Positions 47,667 to 57,358 of a DNA stretch of 64,000 nucleotides are shown piece by piece. The notes under the pieces were generated by a model. That model made no database searches. It had not been told where the DNA came from and was given only the letters and a program-made list of their open reading frames with translations. The stretch's first letter is position 1, and every line of letters begins with the position of its first letter. A program made the position numbers and the translations under genes. The DNA comes from Serratia fonticola (GTDB lineage Bacteria > Pseudomonadota > Gammaproteobacteria > Enterobacterales > Enterobacteriaceae), in NCBI RefSeq assembly GCF_001006005.1, contig NZ_CP011254.1, positions 5,394,001 through 5,458,000 on the forward strand, given 5' to 3'.

Positions 47667-48605
47667 ATGACAACTGACGCACAATTTCAGCAGCACTTTG
47701 ACGACAAGATCGCCGCCGATATCTCCATCGAAGCCAAAGACTGGATGCCGGATGCCTATCGCCGCAATCTGATCCGGCAAATCGGCCAGCATGCGCATTC
47801 CGAAGTGGTCGGCATGTTGCCAGAAGCCAATTGGCTGACCCGCGCCCCTTCCCTGCGGCGCAAAGCGGTGTTACTGGCGAAAGTCCAGGATGAAGCCGGG
47901 CACGGCCTTTATCTGTACAGCGCGGCGGAAACCCTCGGCTGCACCCGCCAGGATATCTACCAAAAGATGCTCGCGGGTCAGATGAAGTACTCCTCCATCT
48001 TCAATTATCCAACGCTGAACTGGGCTGACATTGGTGTGATCGGCTGGCTGGTCGACGGTGCCGCCATCGTCAATCAGGTAGCCCTGTGTCGTGCCTCTTA
48101 CGGCCCCTATGCCAGAGCGATGGTGAAAATCTGTAAAGAAGAGAGCTTCCACCAGCGTCAGGGCTATGAAGCCGTGATGGTGATGGCCCAGGGCAGCGAA
48201 GCGCAAAAGGCCATGTTGCAGGACGCCATCAACCGCTTTTGGTGGCCAGCGCTAATGATGTTTGGCCCCAACGATAGCGATTCCCCCCACAGCGCACAGA
48301 GCATGGCCTGGAAGATCAAACGCCATAGCAATGACGAGCTGCGGCAGAAGTTTATCGACAACACCGTACCGCAGTTGGAAGCCCTGGGTATGACTGCTCC
48401 CGATGCCGATTTGGCATGGGATGAGGCCAGCGGGCATTACCGCTTTGGCGAGATCGACTGGGCGGAGCTACACGAGGTGATCCAGGGGCGCGGGCAGTGC
48501 AACCACGAACGTCTGCAAGCCAAGCGTAAAGCCTGGGACGAAGGCCGTTGGGTACGGGATGGTGCCATGGCACATGCCAGCAAACGCGCGGCAAATGCAG
48601 CTTAA
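47667..48605 (+). CDS. paaA: Phenylacetyl-CoA epoxidase subunit PaaA
   Basis: PaaA is the catalytic di-iron subunit of the multicomponent enzyme that epoxidises the ring of phenylacetyl-CoA. The 312-residue ferritin-like protein has the iron-binding motifs [17 protein letters not shown] and [13 protein letters not shown]. The start at 47667 ([12 protein letters not shown]) follows AAGAGG; the frame runs 18 codons further up, across the PaaX operator. It heads paaABCDEFGHIJK. Confidence 0.97.
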   Translation: MTTDAQFQQHFDDKIAADISIEAKDWMPDAYRRNLIRQIGQHAHSEVVGMLPEANWLTRAPSLRRKAVLLAKVQDEAGHGLYLYSAAETLGCTRQDIYQKMLAGQMKYSSIFNYPTLNWADIGVIGWLVDGAAIVNQVALCRASYGPYARAMVKICKEESFHQRQGYEAVMVMAQGSEAQKAMLQDAINRFWWPALMMFGPNDSDSPHSAQSMAWKIKRHSNDELRQKFIDNTVPQLEALGMTAPDADLAWDEASGHYRFGEIDWAELHEVIQGRGQCNHERLQAKRKAWDEGRWVRDGAMAHASKRAANAA

Positions 48606-48619
48606 TCGAGGAGAGAAAA

Positions 48620-48907
48620 ATGACTCACGCCGAATGGCCGTTGTATGAAGTGTTTATCCGCAGCAAGCAGGGTTTGGCCCATCGCCACGTGGGCAGCCTG
48701 CATGCAGCAGACGATCAGATGGCGCTGGAAAACGCCCGCGATGCCTACACCCGCCGCAGTGAGGGCTGTTCGATCTGGGTAGTGCAATCCTGCCACCTGA
48801 TCGCCTCTCAAGCGGAGGATCGGGCGGCATTCTTCGATCCTTCCGACGACAAAATCTACCGTCATCCCACGTTCTACACCATCCCCGACGGCATCAAGAA
48901 CATGTAG
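48620..48907 (+). CDS. paaB: Phenylacetyl-CoA epoxidase subunit PaaB
   Basis: PaaB is a small structural subunit that bridges PaaAC complexes of the epoxidase. The 95-residue protein has the family sequence WPLYEVFIRSKQGLAHRHVG, GSLHAADDQMALENARDAYT. The start at 48620 has GAGGAGAG upstream and lies 14 bp after paaA. Length and position are as in other paa operons. Confidence 0.97.
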   Translation: MTHAEWPLYEVFIRSKQGLAHRHVGSLHAADDQMALENARDAYTRRSEGCSIWVVQSCHLIASQAEDRAAFFDPSDDKIYRHPTFYTIPDGIKNM

Positions 48908-48916
48908 AGGCAGGCC

Positions 48917-49678
48917 ATGACGACGAGTAACGCAGCAACAATCAACTATGCCCTGCGCTTGGGCGATACACCGCTCATTCTGGCACAGCGCCTGTGCGCT
49001 TGGTGTGGCCATGCTCCTGAGCTGGAGATCGACCTGGCACTGGCCAATATTGGCCTCGATCTGCTGGGCCAGGCGCGTAATTTCCTGGCCTATGCCGCCG
49101 AGCTTTCCGGCCCGCAGCACAGCGAAGACAGCCTGGCCTTTGGCCGCGACGAACGTGAATTCCACAACCTGCTGTTGGCAGAACAGCCCAACGGCGGCTT
49201 TAACGACACGCTGGTGCGCCAGTTCCTGCTCGATACCTACCACGTGCTGCTGCACCGGGAATTGAGCCGCAGCAAAGACGGCCAACTGGCCGCCATCGCC
49301 GCCAAATCGCTGAAGGAAGCGGATTATCACCTGCGCTTCAGCCACGGCTGGATGATCCGCCTGGGTGACGGCAGTGAAATCAGCCACCAGAAGATACAGC
49401 AGTCATTAAACGACCTGTGGCGCTTCACCGCCGAGCTGTTCCACGCCGATGAAATTGAACTGCAGCTGGCCGAACTGGGTATTGCCGTCGATCCGCGCCA
49501 ATTGCAGGCACCGTGGCAGGCTATGGTTAACGACACGCTGCAACAGGCCACGCTCGCGCTGCCCACCGAGCAGGCATTTCGCCACGGCGGTAAGCAAGGG
49601 CGGCACACTGAACACCTCGGCCCGATGCTGGCAGAGATGCAGTTTCTGCCACGCGCTTACCCGAACTGTAGCTGGTAG
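48917..49678 (+). CDS. paaC: Phenylacetyl-CoA epoxidase subunit PaaC
   Basis: PaaC is the structural, ferritin-like partner of PaaA and lacks a functional di-iron centre. The 253-residue protein includes LGLDLLGQARNFLAY-type and HRELSRSKDGQLAAIAAKSL segments and ends in the HLGPMLAEMQFLPRAYPNCS region. It follows paaB by 9 bp. Confidence 0.96.
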   Translation: MTTSNAATINYALRLGDTPLILAQRLCAWCGHAPELEIDLALANIGLDLLGQARNFLAYAAELSGPQHSEDSLAFGRDEREFHNLLLAEQPNGGFNDTLVRQFLLDTYHVLLHRELSRSKDGQLAAIAAKSLKEADYHLRFSHGWMIRLGDGSEISHQKIQQSLNDLWRFTAELFHADEIELQLAELGIAVDPRQLQAPWQAMVNDTLQQATLALPTEQAFRHGGKQGRHTEHLGPMLAEMQFLPRAYPNCSW

Positions 49679-49683
49679 AGGCA

Positions 49684-50184
49684 ATGATGAATATCACCCG
49701 ACTGCAACCGGCCGAGATCCCGCAGATCTGGCACTGCTTACAGCAGATCAGCGATCCCGAACTGCCGGTACTGTCCATTACCGATTTGGGCATGGTACGT
49801 GACGTGGAGCGCGACGGTGCAGGCTGGCACATCACCTTTACCCCAACCTATTCCGGCTGCCCGGCGACCGAGTATCTGCTCAACGCCATTGAACAGACGC
49901 TGAACGAAGCGGGTTTCAGCCCGGTGAAGATCACCATCAGCCTCAGCCCGGCCTGGACCACCGACTGGATGAATGCGGATGCCCGCCATCGCCTGCGTGA
50001 ATACGGCGTGGCACCACCACAGGGGCAAACCTGTGAGAAGCCTTTAGCCAACGGCCCGGTGCAGTGCCCCCGTTGCGGCAGCGAGCACACGGAAAAGATC
50101 AGCGAGTTCGGTTCCACCGCCTGCAAAGCGCTTTACCGCTGCTGCGAATGCCGGGAACCGTTCGACTATTTCAAATGTATTTAG
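49684..50184 (+). CDS. paaD: Epoxidase maturation protein PaaD
   Basis: PaaD is needed for a working epoxidase, probably in iron-sulfur loading of PaaE. The 166-residue protein has an N-terminal DUF59/SufT-like domain (ISDPELPVLSITDLGMVRDV; YSGCPATEYL) and a C-terminal zinc-finger-like pattern (CPRCGSEHTEKISEF, then CKALYRCCEC). A second in-frame Met follows the first. It ends just before paaE. Confidence 0.95.
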   Translation: MMNITRLQPAEIPQIWHCLQQISDPELPVLSITDLGMVRDVERDGAGWHITFTPTYSGCPATEYLLNAIEQTLNEAGFSPVKITISLSPAWTTDWMNADARHRLREYGVAPPQGQTCEKPLANGPVQCPRCGSEHTEKISEFGSTACKALYRCCECREPFDYFKCI

Positions 50185-50198
50185 GAGCACTGAAAACC

Positions 50199-51257
50199 AT
50201 GACGGTCTTTCATCGCCTGAATGTCGCAGCCATCGAGCGCGAAACCCCGGACGCCGTAGCCATCACGCTGCGCGTCCCGGACGAACTGAAATCCCATTAC
50301 GGCTATACCCCCGGCCAACATCTGACGCTCAAAGCCCGGGTCAACGGTGAAGAACTGCGCCGCTGCTATTCCATCTGTAGTGCACCGCAAGACGGCGTAT
50401 TGCAAATCGGCATCAAGGCGATCCATCAGGGGCGCTTCTCTTCGTTTATCAACCAAAACTTGCAGGTGGGCGACGAGTTGGAAGTGATGCTGCCGCAGGG
50501 CCGTTTTGGTTACCAGCCGCAGGCACAAACCCAGGGCAACTATCTGGCGATAGCCGCCGGTTCTGGCATCACACCGATGCTGTCGATCATCAAGGCGACG
50601 TTGCAATTGGAACCCAACAGCCAGTTCACGCTGATCTACGGCAACCGCACCAGCCGCTCGGTGATGTTTAAAGAAGCCCTCTCGGATCTGAAAAACCGTT
50701 ATCCACAGCGCTTCCAGCCGCTGTATCTCTTCAGCCAGGAAAATCTCGACAGCCCGCTGCTCAGTGGCCGCATCGACCGTGACCACCTGACCGCGCTGGG
50801 TAACACGCTGGTGGACTTCAACGAGTTCGACCACGCCTTTATCTGCGGCCCGGAATCGATGATGGACGACGCGCACACCGTGCTGGAGCTGGCCGGTATG
50901 CCTGCCGAACGTATTCATAGCGAGCGTTTCAACACCAGCGGCATCGTCGCCCGGCCTGCCAATGCAGCTAGCCGCAACGCTACCCAGGTAGAGATCCGGC
51001 TCGACGGCCGCAGCCTCAAAATCGACGTCGGCAGCGAGGATGACAGCATTCTGGATGCCGCATTGCGCCAAGGAGCCGATCTGCCCTACGCCTGCAAAGG
51101 CGGCGTCTGCGCTACCTGCAAATGCAAACTGAAGGCCGGTGAGGTGGATATGGCGATCAACTACAGCCTGGAGCCGGATCAACTGGCGGCAGGCTATGTC
51201 TTGAGCTGCCAGTCCTGGCCACGCGGTGAAGGCGTGGTGCTGGACTTTGACGTTTAG
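50199..51257 (+). CDS. paaE: Phenylacetyl-CoA epoxidase reductase PaaE
   Basis: PaaE passes electrons from NADPH to the PaaA di-iron site. The 352-residue protein has an FAD-binding domain (LRRCYSICSAPQ), an NAD(P)-binding domain (AIAAGSGITPMLSIIKA) and a C-terminal plant-type 2Fe-2S ferredoxin (YACKGGVCATCKCKLKAGEV; VLSCQ). The start at 50199 has AGGAGC upstream; the frame upstream to 50064 overlaps paaD. Confidence 0.97.
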   Translation: MTVFHRLNVAAIERETPDAVAITLRVPDELKSHYGYTPGQHLTLKARVNGEELRRCYSICSAPQDGVLQIGIKAIHQGRFSSFINQNLQVGDELEVMLPQGRFGYQPQAQTQGNYLAIAAGSGITPMLSIIKATLQLEPNSQFTLIYGNRTSRSVMFKEALSDLKNRYPQRFQPLYLFSQENLDSPLLSGRIDRDHLTALGNTLVDFNEFDHAFICGPESMMDDAHTVLELAGMPAERIHSERFNTSGIVARPANAASRNATQVEIRLDGRSLKIDVGSEDDSILDAALRQGADLPYACKGGVCATCKCKLKAGEVDMAINYSLEPDQLAAGYVLSCQSWPRGEGVVLDFDV

Positions 51258-51266
51258 GAGCCGACG

Positions 51267-52040
51267 ATGGAAACCCCTTGGATCCTGCGCGAACAGCAGC
51301 AACGCGTGGTCACACTGACGCTGCACCGCCCCGATGCCCGCAATGCGTTGAGCACTGCCTGCCTGTTCCAGTTGGTCTATCAACTGGAACAGGCCGATAG
51401 CGATGCCGACGTCGGTGCCGTGGTGATCGCCGGTGCCGCCCGGTTCTTCGCTGCCGGTGCCGATCTGCGCGAATTACAGCAGCAGGATGTCGCCGCTACC
51501 CAACTCGATCACCGCCCTTTGCTATGGCAGCGTTTGGCCCAGTTCAGCAAACCCTTGCTGGCGGCAGTGAACGGTTACGCGCTCGGTGCTGGCTGTGAGC
51601 TGGCTCTGGCCTGCGACATTACGATTTGCGGCGAAAGCGCCCGCTTCGGCCTGCCGGAAATCACTTTAGGCCTAATACCCGGAGCCGGTGGTACTCAACG
51701 CCTGATCCGCAGCGTGGGTAAGTCCCGCGCCTATCAAATGGTGCTGACCGGTGAAGCCATCGACGCCCGCTGCGCACTGCAAGCCGGGCTGGTGAGCGAG
51801 GTTTGTGTCGACGCATTAACGCTGGAGCGTACTCAACAACTGGCCCAACGCATCAGCCAACAGGCACCGCTGGCACTGCGCGCGGCCAAACAGGCGCTAA
51901 AACAGGCGCAGGAAACCGGCCTCAGCCAGGGCTTGCAGATGGAACGTCAGCAGTTTGTCACCCTGGCCGCTACCGAAGATCGCCGGGAAGGCATTGCCGC
52001 CTTCTTCGAAAAACGTACACCGAACTATCAAGGGCGCTGA
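51267..52040 (+). CDS. paaF: 2,3-dehydroadipyl-CoA hydratase PaaF
   Basis: PaaF is a crotonase-fold hydratase for a beta-oxidation step late in phenylacetate breakdown. The 257-residue protein has the crotonase oxyanion-hole motifs (AGAARFFAAGADLREL; NGYALGAGCELALACDITIC) and the catalytic glutamates around GLPEITLGLIPGAGGTQRL. It follows paaE by 9 bp and precedes paaG by 3 bp. Confidence 0.95.
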   Translation: METPWILREQQQRVVTLTLHRPDARNALSTACLFQLVYQLEQADSDADVGAVVIAGAARFFAAGADLRELQQQDVAATQLDHRPLLWQRLAQFSKPLLAAVNGYALGAGCELALACDITICGESARFGLPEITLGLIPGAGGTQRLIRSVGKSRAYQMVLTGEAIDARCALQAGLVSEVCVDALTLERTQQLAQRISQQAPLALRAAKQALKQAQETGLSQGLQMERQQFVTLAATEDRREGIAAFFEKRTPNYQGR

Positions 52041-52043
52041 TTT

Positions 52044-52841
52044 ATGGAAAACGCATTAATTCTTAGCCACATCGACGCCGGGGTGTTGACCATTACTCTG
52101 AACCGCCCCGACCGGCTCAACAGCTTTAACGATGAAATGCACCACCAGCTCAGCGAGGCGCTAACCGTAGCCGAGCGCGATGACAGCGTGCGTTGCGTGC
52201 TGATCACCGGTGCCGGGCGCGGCTTCTGCGCCGGGCAGGATCTGAACGATCGTAACGTCAGTGTGGATCAGGCCCCTCCGGATCTTGGGCTGTCCGTAGA
52301 ACGTTTTTACAACCCGCTGATCCGCCGCCTGAGTGCCCTACCCAAGCCGATCGTCTGCGCGGTTAACGGCGTTGCTGCCGGAGCGGGTGCCGCGCTGGCA
52401 ATGGCCTGCGACATCGTGGTGGCCGCCGACAACGCCAGCTTCATCCAATCTTTCTGCAAACTGGGCCTGGTGCCAGACTCCGGCGGCAGTTGGTATCTGC
52501 CACGCCTGGCCGGGCATGCGCGAGCCATGGGTATGGTGCTGCTGGGGGACAAAATCAGCGCTCAGCAGGCGCTGGAGTGGGGAATGATCTGGCAGGTCGT
52601 GGCTGCCGCCGAGCTGGCCGACCACACCCAAAGCATGGCCAAACAGCTTGCTACCCAACCTACTTACGGCCTGGGGCTGATTAAAAAGGCCATGTACAGC
52701 TCGGCCAGCAATACGCTCGACCAACAGCTCGATTTAGAGCGCGATTTACAACGCCTGGGTGGCCGTAGTGCCGACTATCGCGAGGGCGTCAGCGCCTTCT
52801 TCGCCAAACGCCCACCGAACTTCAGCGGGAAGCAGTCATGA
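52044..52841 (+). CDS. paaG: Ring 1,2-epoxyphenylacetyl-CoA isomerase PaaG
   Basis: PaaG converts the ring epoxide to oxepin-CoA and also isomerises a later intermediate. The 265-residue crotonase-fold protein has TGAGRGFCAGQDLNDR, NGVAAGAGAALAMACDIVVA and FCKLGLVPDSGGSWYLPRL, where an Asp replaces the second catalytic Glu, as expected for PaaG. It follows paaF and precedes paaH by 13 bp. Confidence 0.96.
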   Translation: MENALILSHIDAGVLTITLNRPDRLNSFNDEMHHQLSEALTVAERDDSVRCVLITGAGRGFCAGQDLNDRNVSVDQAPPDLGLSVERFYNPLIRRLSALPKPIVCAVNGVAAGAGAALAMACDIVVAADNASFIQSFCKLGLVPDSGGSWYLPRLAGHARAMGMVLLGDKISAQQALEWGMIWQVVAAAELADHTQSMAKQLATQPTYGLGLIKKAMYSSASNTLDQQLDLERDLQRLGGRSADYREGVSAFFAKRPPNFSGKQS

Positions 52842-52854
52842 ACGGGATACAGCC

Positions 52855-54384
52855 ATGAACGAGAAGATGGCGATAACTTCTGCGCCGGTCGCCGTAATTG
52901 GTGCCGGAACCATGGGGATTGGTATTGCCCAGGTGGCCGCTGCGGCAGGACACCGGGTCAAGCTGTTCGATATCGCCTTGCCCGCCGCCTCCCGTGCGCT
53001 GGAACAGCTCGGGCAACGCCTGCGCAAGCGGGTCGAGGCAGGTAAAGCCGATGCCCACAGCACCGAAACCCTGCTGGGTCATATTCAGTTGGCCAGTTCG
53101 TTGAGCGATCTGGCCGACTGCAGCCTGGTAATCGAAGCGGTGGCGGAAAAGCTGGCGATCAAACAGAGCCTGTTTCGCGATCTGGAGGCGATATGCTCTA
53201 CCGATACGCTGTTTGCCAGCAATACCTCATCACTCTCTATTACCGCCATCGCCAGCGCGCTTCAACACCCGCAGCGCATGGCGGGCCTGCACTTCTTCAA
53301 CCCGGCTCCGTTAATGAAACTGGTGGAGATCGTCGGTGGGCTGGAAACCAGCCCGGAAACGCTGAGCAACCTGCAAGCCTTGGCTCAACATTGGGGTAAG
53401 CACAGCGTCGTGTGCCGTTCTACGCCAGGCTTTATCGTCAACCGCGTAGCCCGGCCTTTCTACGGTGAAGCCCTTCGCGCGCTGGAAGAACAGATTGCCG
53501 ATCCAGCCACCTTGGACGCCGTGCTACGTGATGCTGGCGGTTTCGCCATGGGACCACTGCAACTGACCGATCTGATCGGCCAAGACGTCAACTATGCCGT
53601 CACCGAGTCGGTCTATCACGCCTTCTATCAGGACAGCCGCTTTACTCCTTCGCTGGTACAGCAGGAGCTGGTGGCTGCCGGGCATTTGGGCCGCAAGAGT
53701 GGCCGGGGTTTTTACCGTTATGGCAGCGAACAGGTCGCGCCGTCGGCAACTTTTGCTTCGGCGGTAACGGCTGACATGCCTCATTCCGTCACGTTGCACG
53801 GCGACTGGTCGGCCATCGGTGAGTTTGCACAGTTGCTGACGGGAAATGCGGCGGCGATCAAACATCCTGGCCAGACCAGTCCGTTTGCCCGGATCGATGA
53901 AGTTACATTTATGTTAACAAATGGTAAAACAGCAAGCCAAGTCGCCGAAGAAATCGGATCGCCCGTGGTACTGTTCGACCTGTCCGTCAACTATCAGCAC
54001 GCCCCCGTTATCGCCATCAGCAGCGCCGAGCAAAACACGGTGCCGCACACGGCCAAGGTCATCCGCCTGCTGCAATCGCTGGGTAAACAGGTGATCCATC
54101 TGCCGGACTACCCTGGCCTGCTGGTGATGCGCACCGTTGCCATGCTGGCTAATGAAGCCCTGGACGTGGTGAACAAAGGCGTGGCCAACGCTGCCGATAC
54201 CGATGATGCCATGCGGTTTGGCGTCAACTACCCACAAGGTCCGCTGGCCTGGGGCAGCAAGCTCGGCTGGCAACAGATCCTCACCACGCTGGAAAACCTG
54301 CAACGTTATTACGCGGAACCCCGCTATCGCCCAATGCCGCTGCTGCGCCGTTATGCCGCCAATTATTCAGGAGCCAAATGCTGA
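52855..54384 (+). CDS. paaH: 3-hydroxyadipyl-CoA dehydrogenase PaaH
   Basis: PaaH oxidises 3-hydroxyadipyl-CoA to 3-oxoadipyl-CoA with NAD. The 509-residue protein has an N-terminal NAD-binding fold (APVAVIGAGTMGIGIAQVAA), the HFFNPAPLMKLVEIV signature, and two C-terminal 3-hydroxyacyl-CoA dehydrogenase domains. The start at 52855 (MNEKMAITSAPV) is used; the frame opens further upstream inside paaG. The stop overlaps the paaI start. Confidence 0.96.
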   Translation: MNEKMAITSAPVAVIGAGTMGIGIAQVAAAAGHRVKLFDIALPAASRALEQLGQRLRKRVEAGKADAHSTETLLGHIQLASSLSDLADCSLVIEAVAEKLAIKQSLFRDLEAICSTDTLFASNTSSLSITAIASALQHPQRMAGLHFFNPAPLMKLVEIVGGLETSPETLSNLQALAQHWGKHSVVCRSTPGFIVNRVARPFYGEALRALEEQIADPATLDAVLRDAGGFAMGPLQLTDLIGQDVNYAVTESVYHAFYQDSRFTPSLVQQELVAAGHLGRKSGRGFYRYGSEQVAPSATFASAVTADMPHSVTLHGDWSAIGEFAQLLTGNAAAIKHPGQTSPFARIDEVTFMLTNGKTASQVAEEIGSPVVLFDLSVNYQHAPVIAISSAEQNTVPHTAKVIRLLQSLGKQVIHLPDYPGLLVMRTVAMLANEALDVVNKGVANAADTDDAMRFGVNYPQGPLAWGSKLGWQQILTTLENLQRYYAEPRYRPMPLLRRYAANYSGAKC

Positions 54385-54824
54385 TGAATGCCAACACTCC
54401 CCGCGCGCTGGCCCAGCGCTGCGCCGAACAGATGTTTAGCCAGGATACCTGCGCACAGGCGATGGATATGCGCATCGATGCCGTGGATGCAGGCATGGCC
54501 AAAGTCAGCATGACCGTCGGCCCGCAGATGCTCAATGGCCACCAAACCTGTCACGGTGGCCAGCTGTTCAGCCTGGCAGATACCGCGTTTGCTTATGCCT
54601 GCAACAGTCAGGGGCTGGCAGCGGTCGCTTCTGGTTGCACCATCGATTTTATCCGCCCCGCGCTGGCAGGCGATCGCCTCACCGCCTGCGCTGAAGTGCG
54701 CCATCAGGGTAAAACTACCGGGCTGTACGACGTTGAAATCGTTAACCAACTGGGGAAAACCGTCGCCTGGTTCCGTGGCCGCGCCCATCGGTTGGGCCAC
54801 AGCATTTTAGGAGAGCAGCCATGA
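54378..54824 (+). CDS. paaI: Hotdog-fold acyl-CoA thioesterase PaaI
   Basis: PaaI hydrolyses aberrant or toxic CoA intermediates of the pathway. The 148-residue hotdog-fold protein has TVGPQMLNGHQTCHGGQLFS and SLADTAFAYACNSQG, with the catalytic Asp region. The ATG at 54378 overlaps the paaH stop, and a second ATG two codons later is an alternative. It overlaps paaJ by 4 bp. Confidence 0.95.
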   Translation: MLMNANTPRALAQRCAEQMFSQDTCAQAMDMRIDAVDAGMAKVSMTVGPQMLNGHQTCHGGQLFSLADTAFAYACNSQGLAAVASGCTIDFIRPALAGDRLTACAEVRHQGKTTGLYDVEIVNQLGKTVAWFRGRAHRLGHSILGEQP

Positions 54825-56026
54825 ATCAGGCCTTTATTTGCGATGGCGTCCGCACGCCGATTGGCCGTTACGGCGGCGCGCTGGCAAACGTGCGGGCCGA
54901 CGATTTAGCTGCCCTGCCGCTGCGTGCTCTGCTGGAGCGCCACCCTAATGTGGACTGGTCACGGGTAGATGACGTGATCCTCGGCTGCGCCAATCAGGCC
55001 GGGGAAGACAACCGCAATCTGGCCCGTATGGCGGCGCTGCTGGCCGGGCTACCACAAAACGTTTCCGGTACCACCATCAACCGGCTATGCGGTTCGGGGT
55101 TGGATGCGTTGGCGATGGCGGCCCGCAGTATCAAGGCCGGTGAAGCCAGCCTGGTCCTGGCCGGAGGGGCCGAATCCATGACCCGCGCCCCGCTGGTGAT
55201 GGGCAAGGCCGACAGCGCCTTCAGCCGTCAGGCACAGCTGTTTGATACCACCATCGGCTGGCGTTTTGTTAACCCGCTGATGCATGAGGCTTTCGGTACC
55301 GACTCGATGCCGGAAACTGCCGAAAACGTCGCGACGCAGTTTGGCATCAGCCGTGCCGATCAGGATGCCTTTGCCCTACGCAGCCAGCAGCGCACCGCTC
55401 TGGCACAACAGCGGGGGATCCTGGCACAGGAAATTATCCCGGTGAGCCTCAGCGGCAAGAAAGGAGTCATTACTCAGTTCAGCGAAGACGAACATCCACG
55501 CGCAGAAACCACGCTGGAGCAACTGCAAAAACTGAAAACACCGTTCCGTCAGCCGGGATGTATCACCGCTGGCAATGCTTCTGGCGTCAACGACGGTGCG
55601 GCGGCGCTGATTGTCGCTTCCGAAGCCATGGCGTTGCAGCAAGGTCTGACGCCACGGGCGCGCATTGTCGCCACCGCCACCTGCGGCGTGGAGCCACGAT
55701 TGATGGGGATCGGCCCGCTGCCCGCTGCCCGTAAAGTCCTGGAAATCGCCGGGTTAAGCCTGGCGCAGATGGACGTCATTGAACTTAACGAAGCATTCGC
55801 CGCACAGGCGTTGGCGGTGTTGCGCCAGCTTGGTCTGCCGGATGATGCCGAACAGGTCAATCCCAATGGGGGTGCCATCGCGCTTGGCCATCCATTGGGC
55901 ATGAGCGGTGCGCGCCTGGCACTGGCCGCCCTGTTTGAGCTGGAACGTCGCGCTGGCCGCTACGCACTGTGCACCATGTGCATTGGCGTCGGTCAGGGCA
56001 TTGCCATGATTATTGAGCGTGTCTAA
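54821..56026 (+). CDS. paaJ: 3-oxoadipyl-CoA/3-oxo-5,6-dehydrosuberyl-CoA thiolase PaaJ
   Basis: PaaJ cleaves two beta-ketoacyl-CoA intermediates, releasing acetyl-CoA. The 401-residue thiolase has the nucleophile Cys in INRLCGSGLDALAMA, the catalytic His in NPNGGAIALGHPLGMSGARL and the C-terminal Cys in CTMCIGVGQGIAM. It is translationally coupled to paaI (overlap), and its end lies 19 bp before paaK. Confidence 0.97.
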   Translation: MNQAFICDGVRTPIGRYGGALANVRADDLAALPLRALLERHPNVDWSRVDDVILGCANQAGEDNRNLARMAALLAGLPQNVSGTTINRLCGSGLDALAMAARSIKAGEASLVLAGGAESMTRAPLVMGKADSAFSRQAQLFDTTIGWRFVNPLMHEAFGTDSMPETAENVATQFGISRADQDAFALRSQQRTALAQQRGILAQEIIPVSLSGKKGVITQFSEDEHPRAETTLEQLQKLKTPFRQPGCITAGNASGVNDGAAALIVASEAMALQQGLTPRARIVATATCGVEPRLMGIGPLPAARKVLEIAGLSLAQMDVIELNEAFAAQALAVLRQLGLPDDAEQVNPNGGAIALGHPLGMSGARLALAALFELERRAGRYALCTMCIGVGQGIAMIIERV

Positions 56027-56045
56027 CACCTGCGAGGCTAAAAAG

Positions 56046-57353
56046 ATGACTACAAATCCACGGCCCATCGACGCGATTGAATTTGCTTCACGCGACGAAA
56101 TCGAAGCATTACAGCTGGAACGCCTGCAATGGACCCTGCACCATGCCTACAACAACGTACCGATGTATCAACGCAAGTTCGATCAGGCCGGCGTTCACCC
56201 GAGCGATCTGAAGCAACTGAGCGATCTGGCGTTGTTCCCCTACACCACCAAGCAGGATCTGCGTGACAACTACCCGTTCGACACCTTTGCCGTGCCGATG
56301 GAACAGGTGGTACGCATTCATGCTTCATCTGGCACCACAGGTCGCCCAACGGTAGTAGGTTATACCCAGCGGGATATCGATAACTGGGCCGATATTGTCG
56401 CCCGCTGCCTGCGCTCTGCCGGGGCCACGGCCAAAGACAAAATCCACGTTGCCTACGGTTACGGCCTGTTTACCGGCGGGCTGGGCGCGCACTATGGCGC
56501 AGAACGCCTGGGTGCGACGGTGATCCCGGTGTCCGGCGGCCAGACGGAGAAGCAGGTGCAGCTGATCCTGGATTTCAAACCCGACGTGATCATGGTGACC
56601 CCTTCCTACTGCCTGACGCTGATCGACGAGCTGGAACGCAAAATGGGGGGCGATGCACGCAACTGCTCACTGCGTTTGGGCGTGTTCGGTGCAGAACCCT
56701 GGTCAGAATCCCTGCGCCATGAGATCGAGTCACGCATGGGGATCAAGGCGCTGGATATCTACGGCCTTTCCGAAGTGATGGGGCCAGGCGTGGCGATGGA
56801 GTGTGCCGAAAGCGGCGGCGGCCCAACCATCTGGGAAGACCACTTCCTGCCGGAGATTATCAATCCGGAGACGGGCGCGATACAGGCCGACGGCGAGCAT
56901 GGCGAACTGGTTTTCACCACTCTGACCAAAGAGGCGCTACCGGTGATCCGCTATCGTACGCGCGACCTCACCCATCTAATGCCAGGGGATGCCCGCAACA
57001 TGCGCCGGATGGGCAAAATCACCGGCCGTTCCGACGATATGCTGATCATTCGCGGCGTGAACGTATTTCCTTCACAGGTCGAAGAACAGATTATGCAGTT
57101 CGAGCATCTGTCGCCGCATTATCAGCTGCAGGTGAGCCGTGCCGGGCATCTGGATACCTTGGCGGTACGGGTGGAGCTGAAAGAGTCGGCTCTGACGCTC
57201 AACCACCAGCAGCGTTGCGATATCTGCCACCAGCTGCGCCACCATATCAAATCGATTGTCGGGGTCAGCACCGATGTCAGCATTGCCAACTGTGGCGATA
57301 TTCCTCGCTCGGAAGGCAAGGCCCAGCGGGTGATCGATCTGCGGCCACGGTGA
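56046..57353 (+). CDS. paaK: Phenylacetate-CoA ligase PaaK
   Basis: PaaK activates phenylacetate to phenylacetyl-CoA with ATP, the entry step of the pathway. The 435-residue acyl-adenylate-forming enzyme has the phosphate-binding loop RIHASSGTTGRPTVVGY, YGLSEVMGPGVAMEC, and the hinge region GKITGRSDDMLIIRGVNVFP. The start at 56046 (MTTNPRPIDAIEF) matches the family; the frame extends 11 codons up into paaJ. A REPIN-like repeat follows the stop by 5 bp. Confidence 0.97.
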   Translation: MTTNPRPIDAIEFASRDEIEALQLERLQWTLHHAYNNVPMYQRKFDQAGVHPSDLKQLSDLALFPYTTKQDLRDNYPFDTFAVPMEQVVRIHASSGTTGRPTVVGYTQRDIDNWADIVARCLRSAGATAKDKIHVAYGYGLFTGGLGAHYGAERLGATVIPVSGGQTEKQVQLILDFKPDVIMVTPSYCLTLIDELERKMGGDARNCSLRLGVFGAEPWSESLRHEIESRMGIKALDIYGLSEVMGPGVAMECAESGGGPTIWEDHFLPEIINPETGAIQADGEHGELVFTTLTKEALPVIRYRTRDLTHLMPGDARNMRRMGKITGRSDDMLIIRGVNVFPSQVEEQIMQFEHLSPHYQLQVSRAGHLDTLAVRVELKESALTLNHQQRCDICHQLRHHIKSIVGVSTDVSIANCGDIPRSEGKAQRVIDLRPR

Positions 57354-57358
57354 TTTTT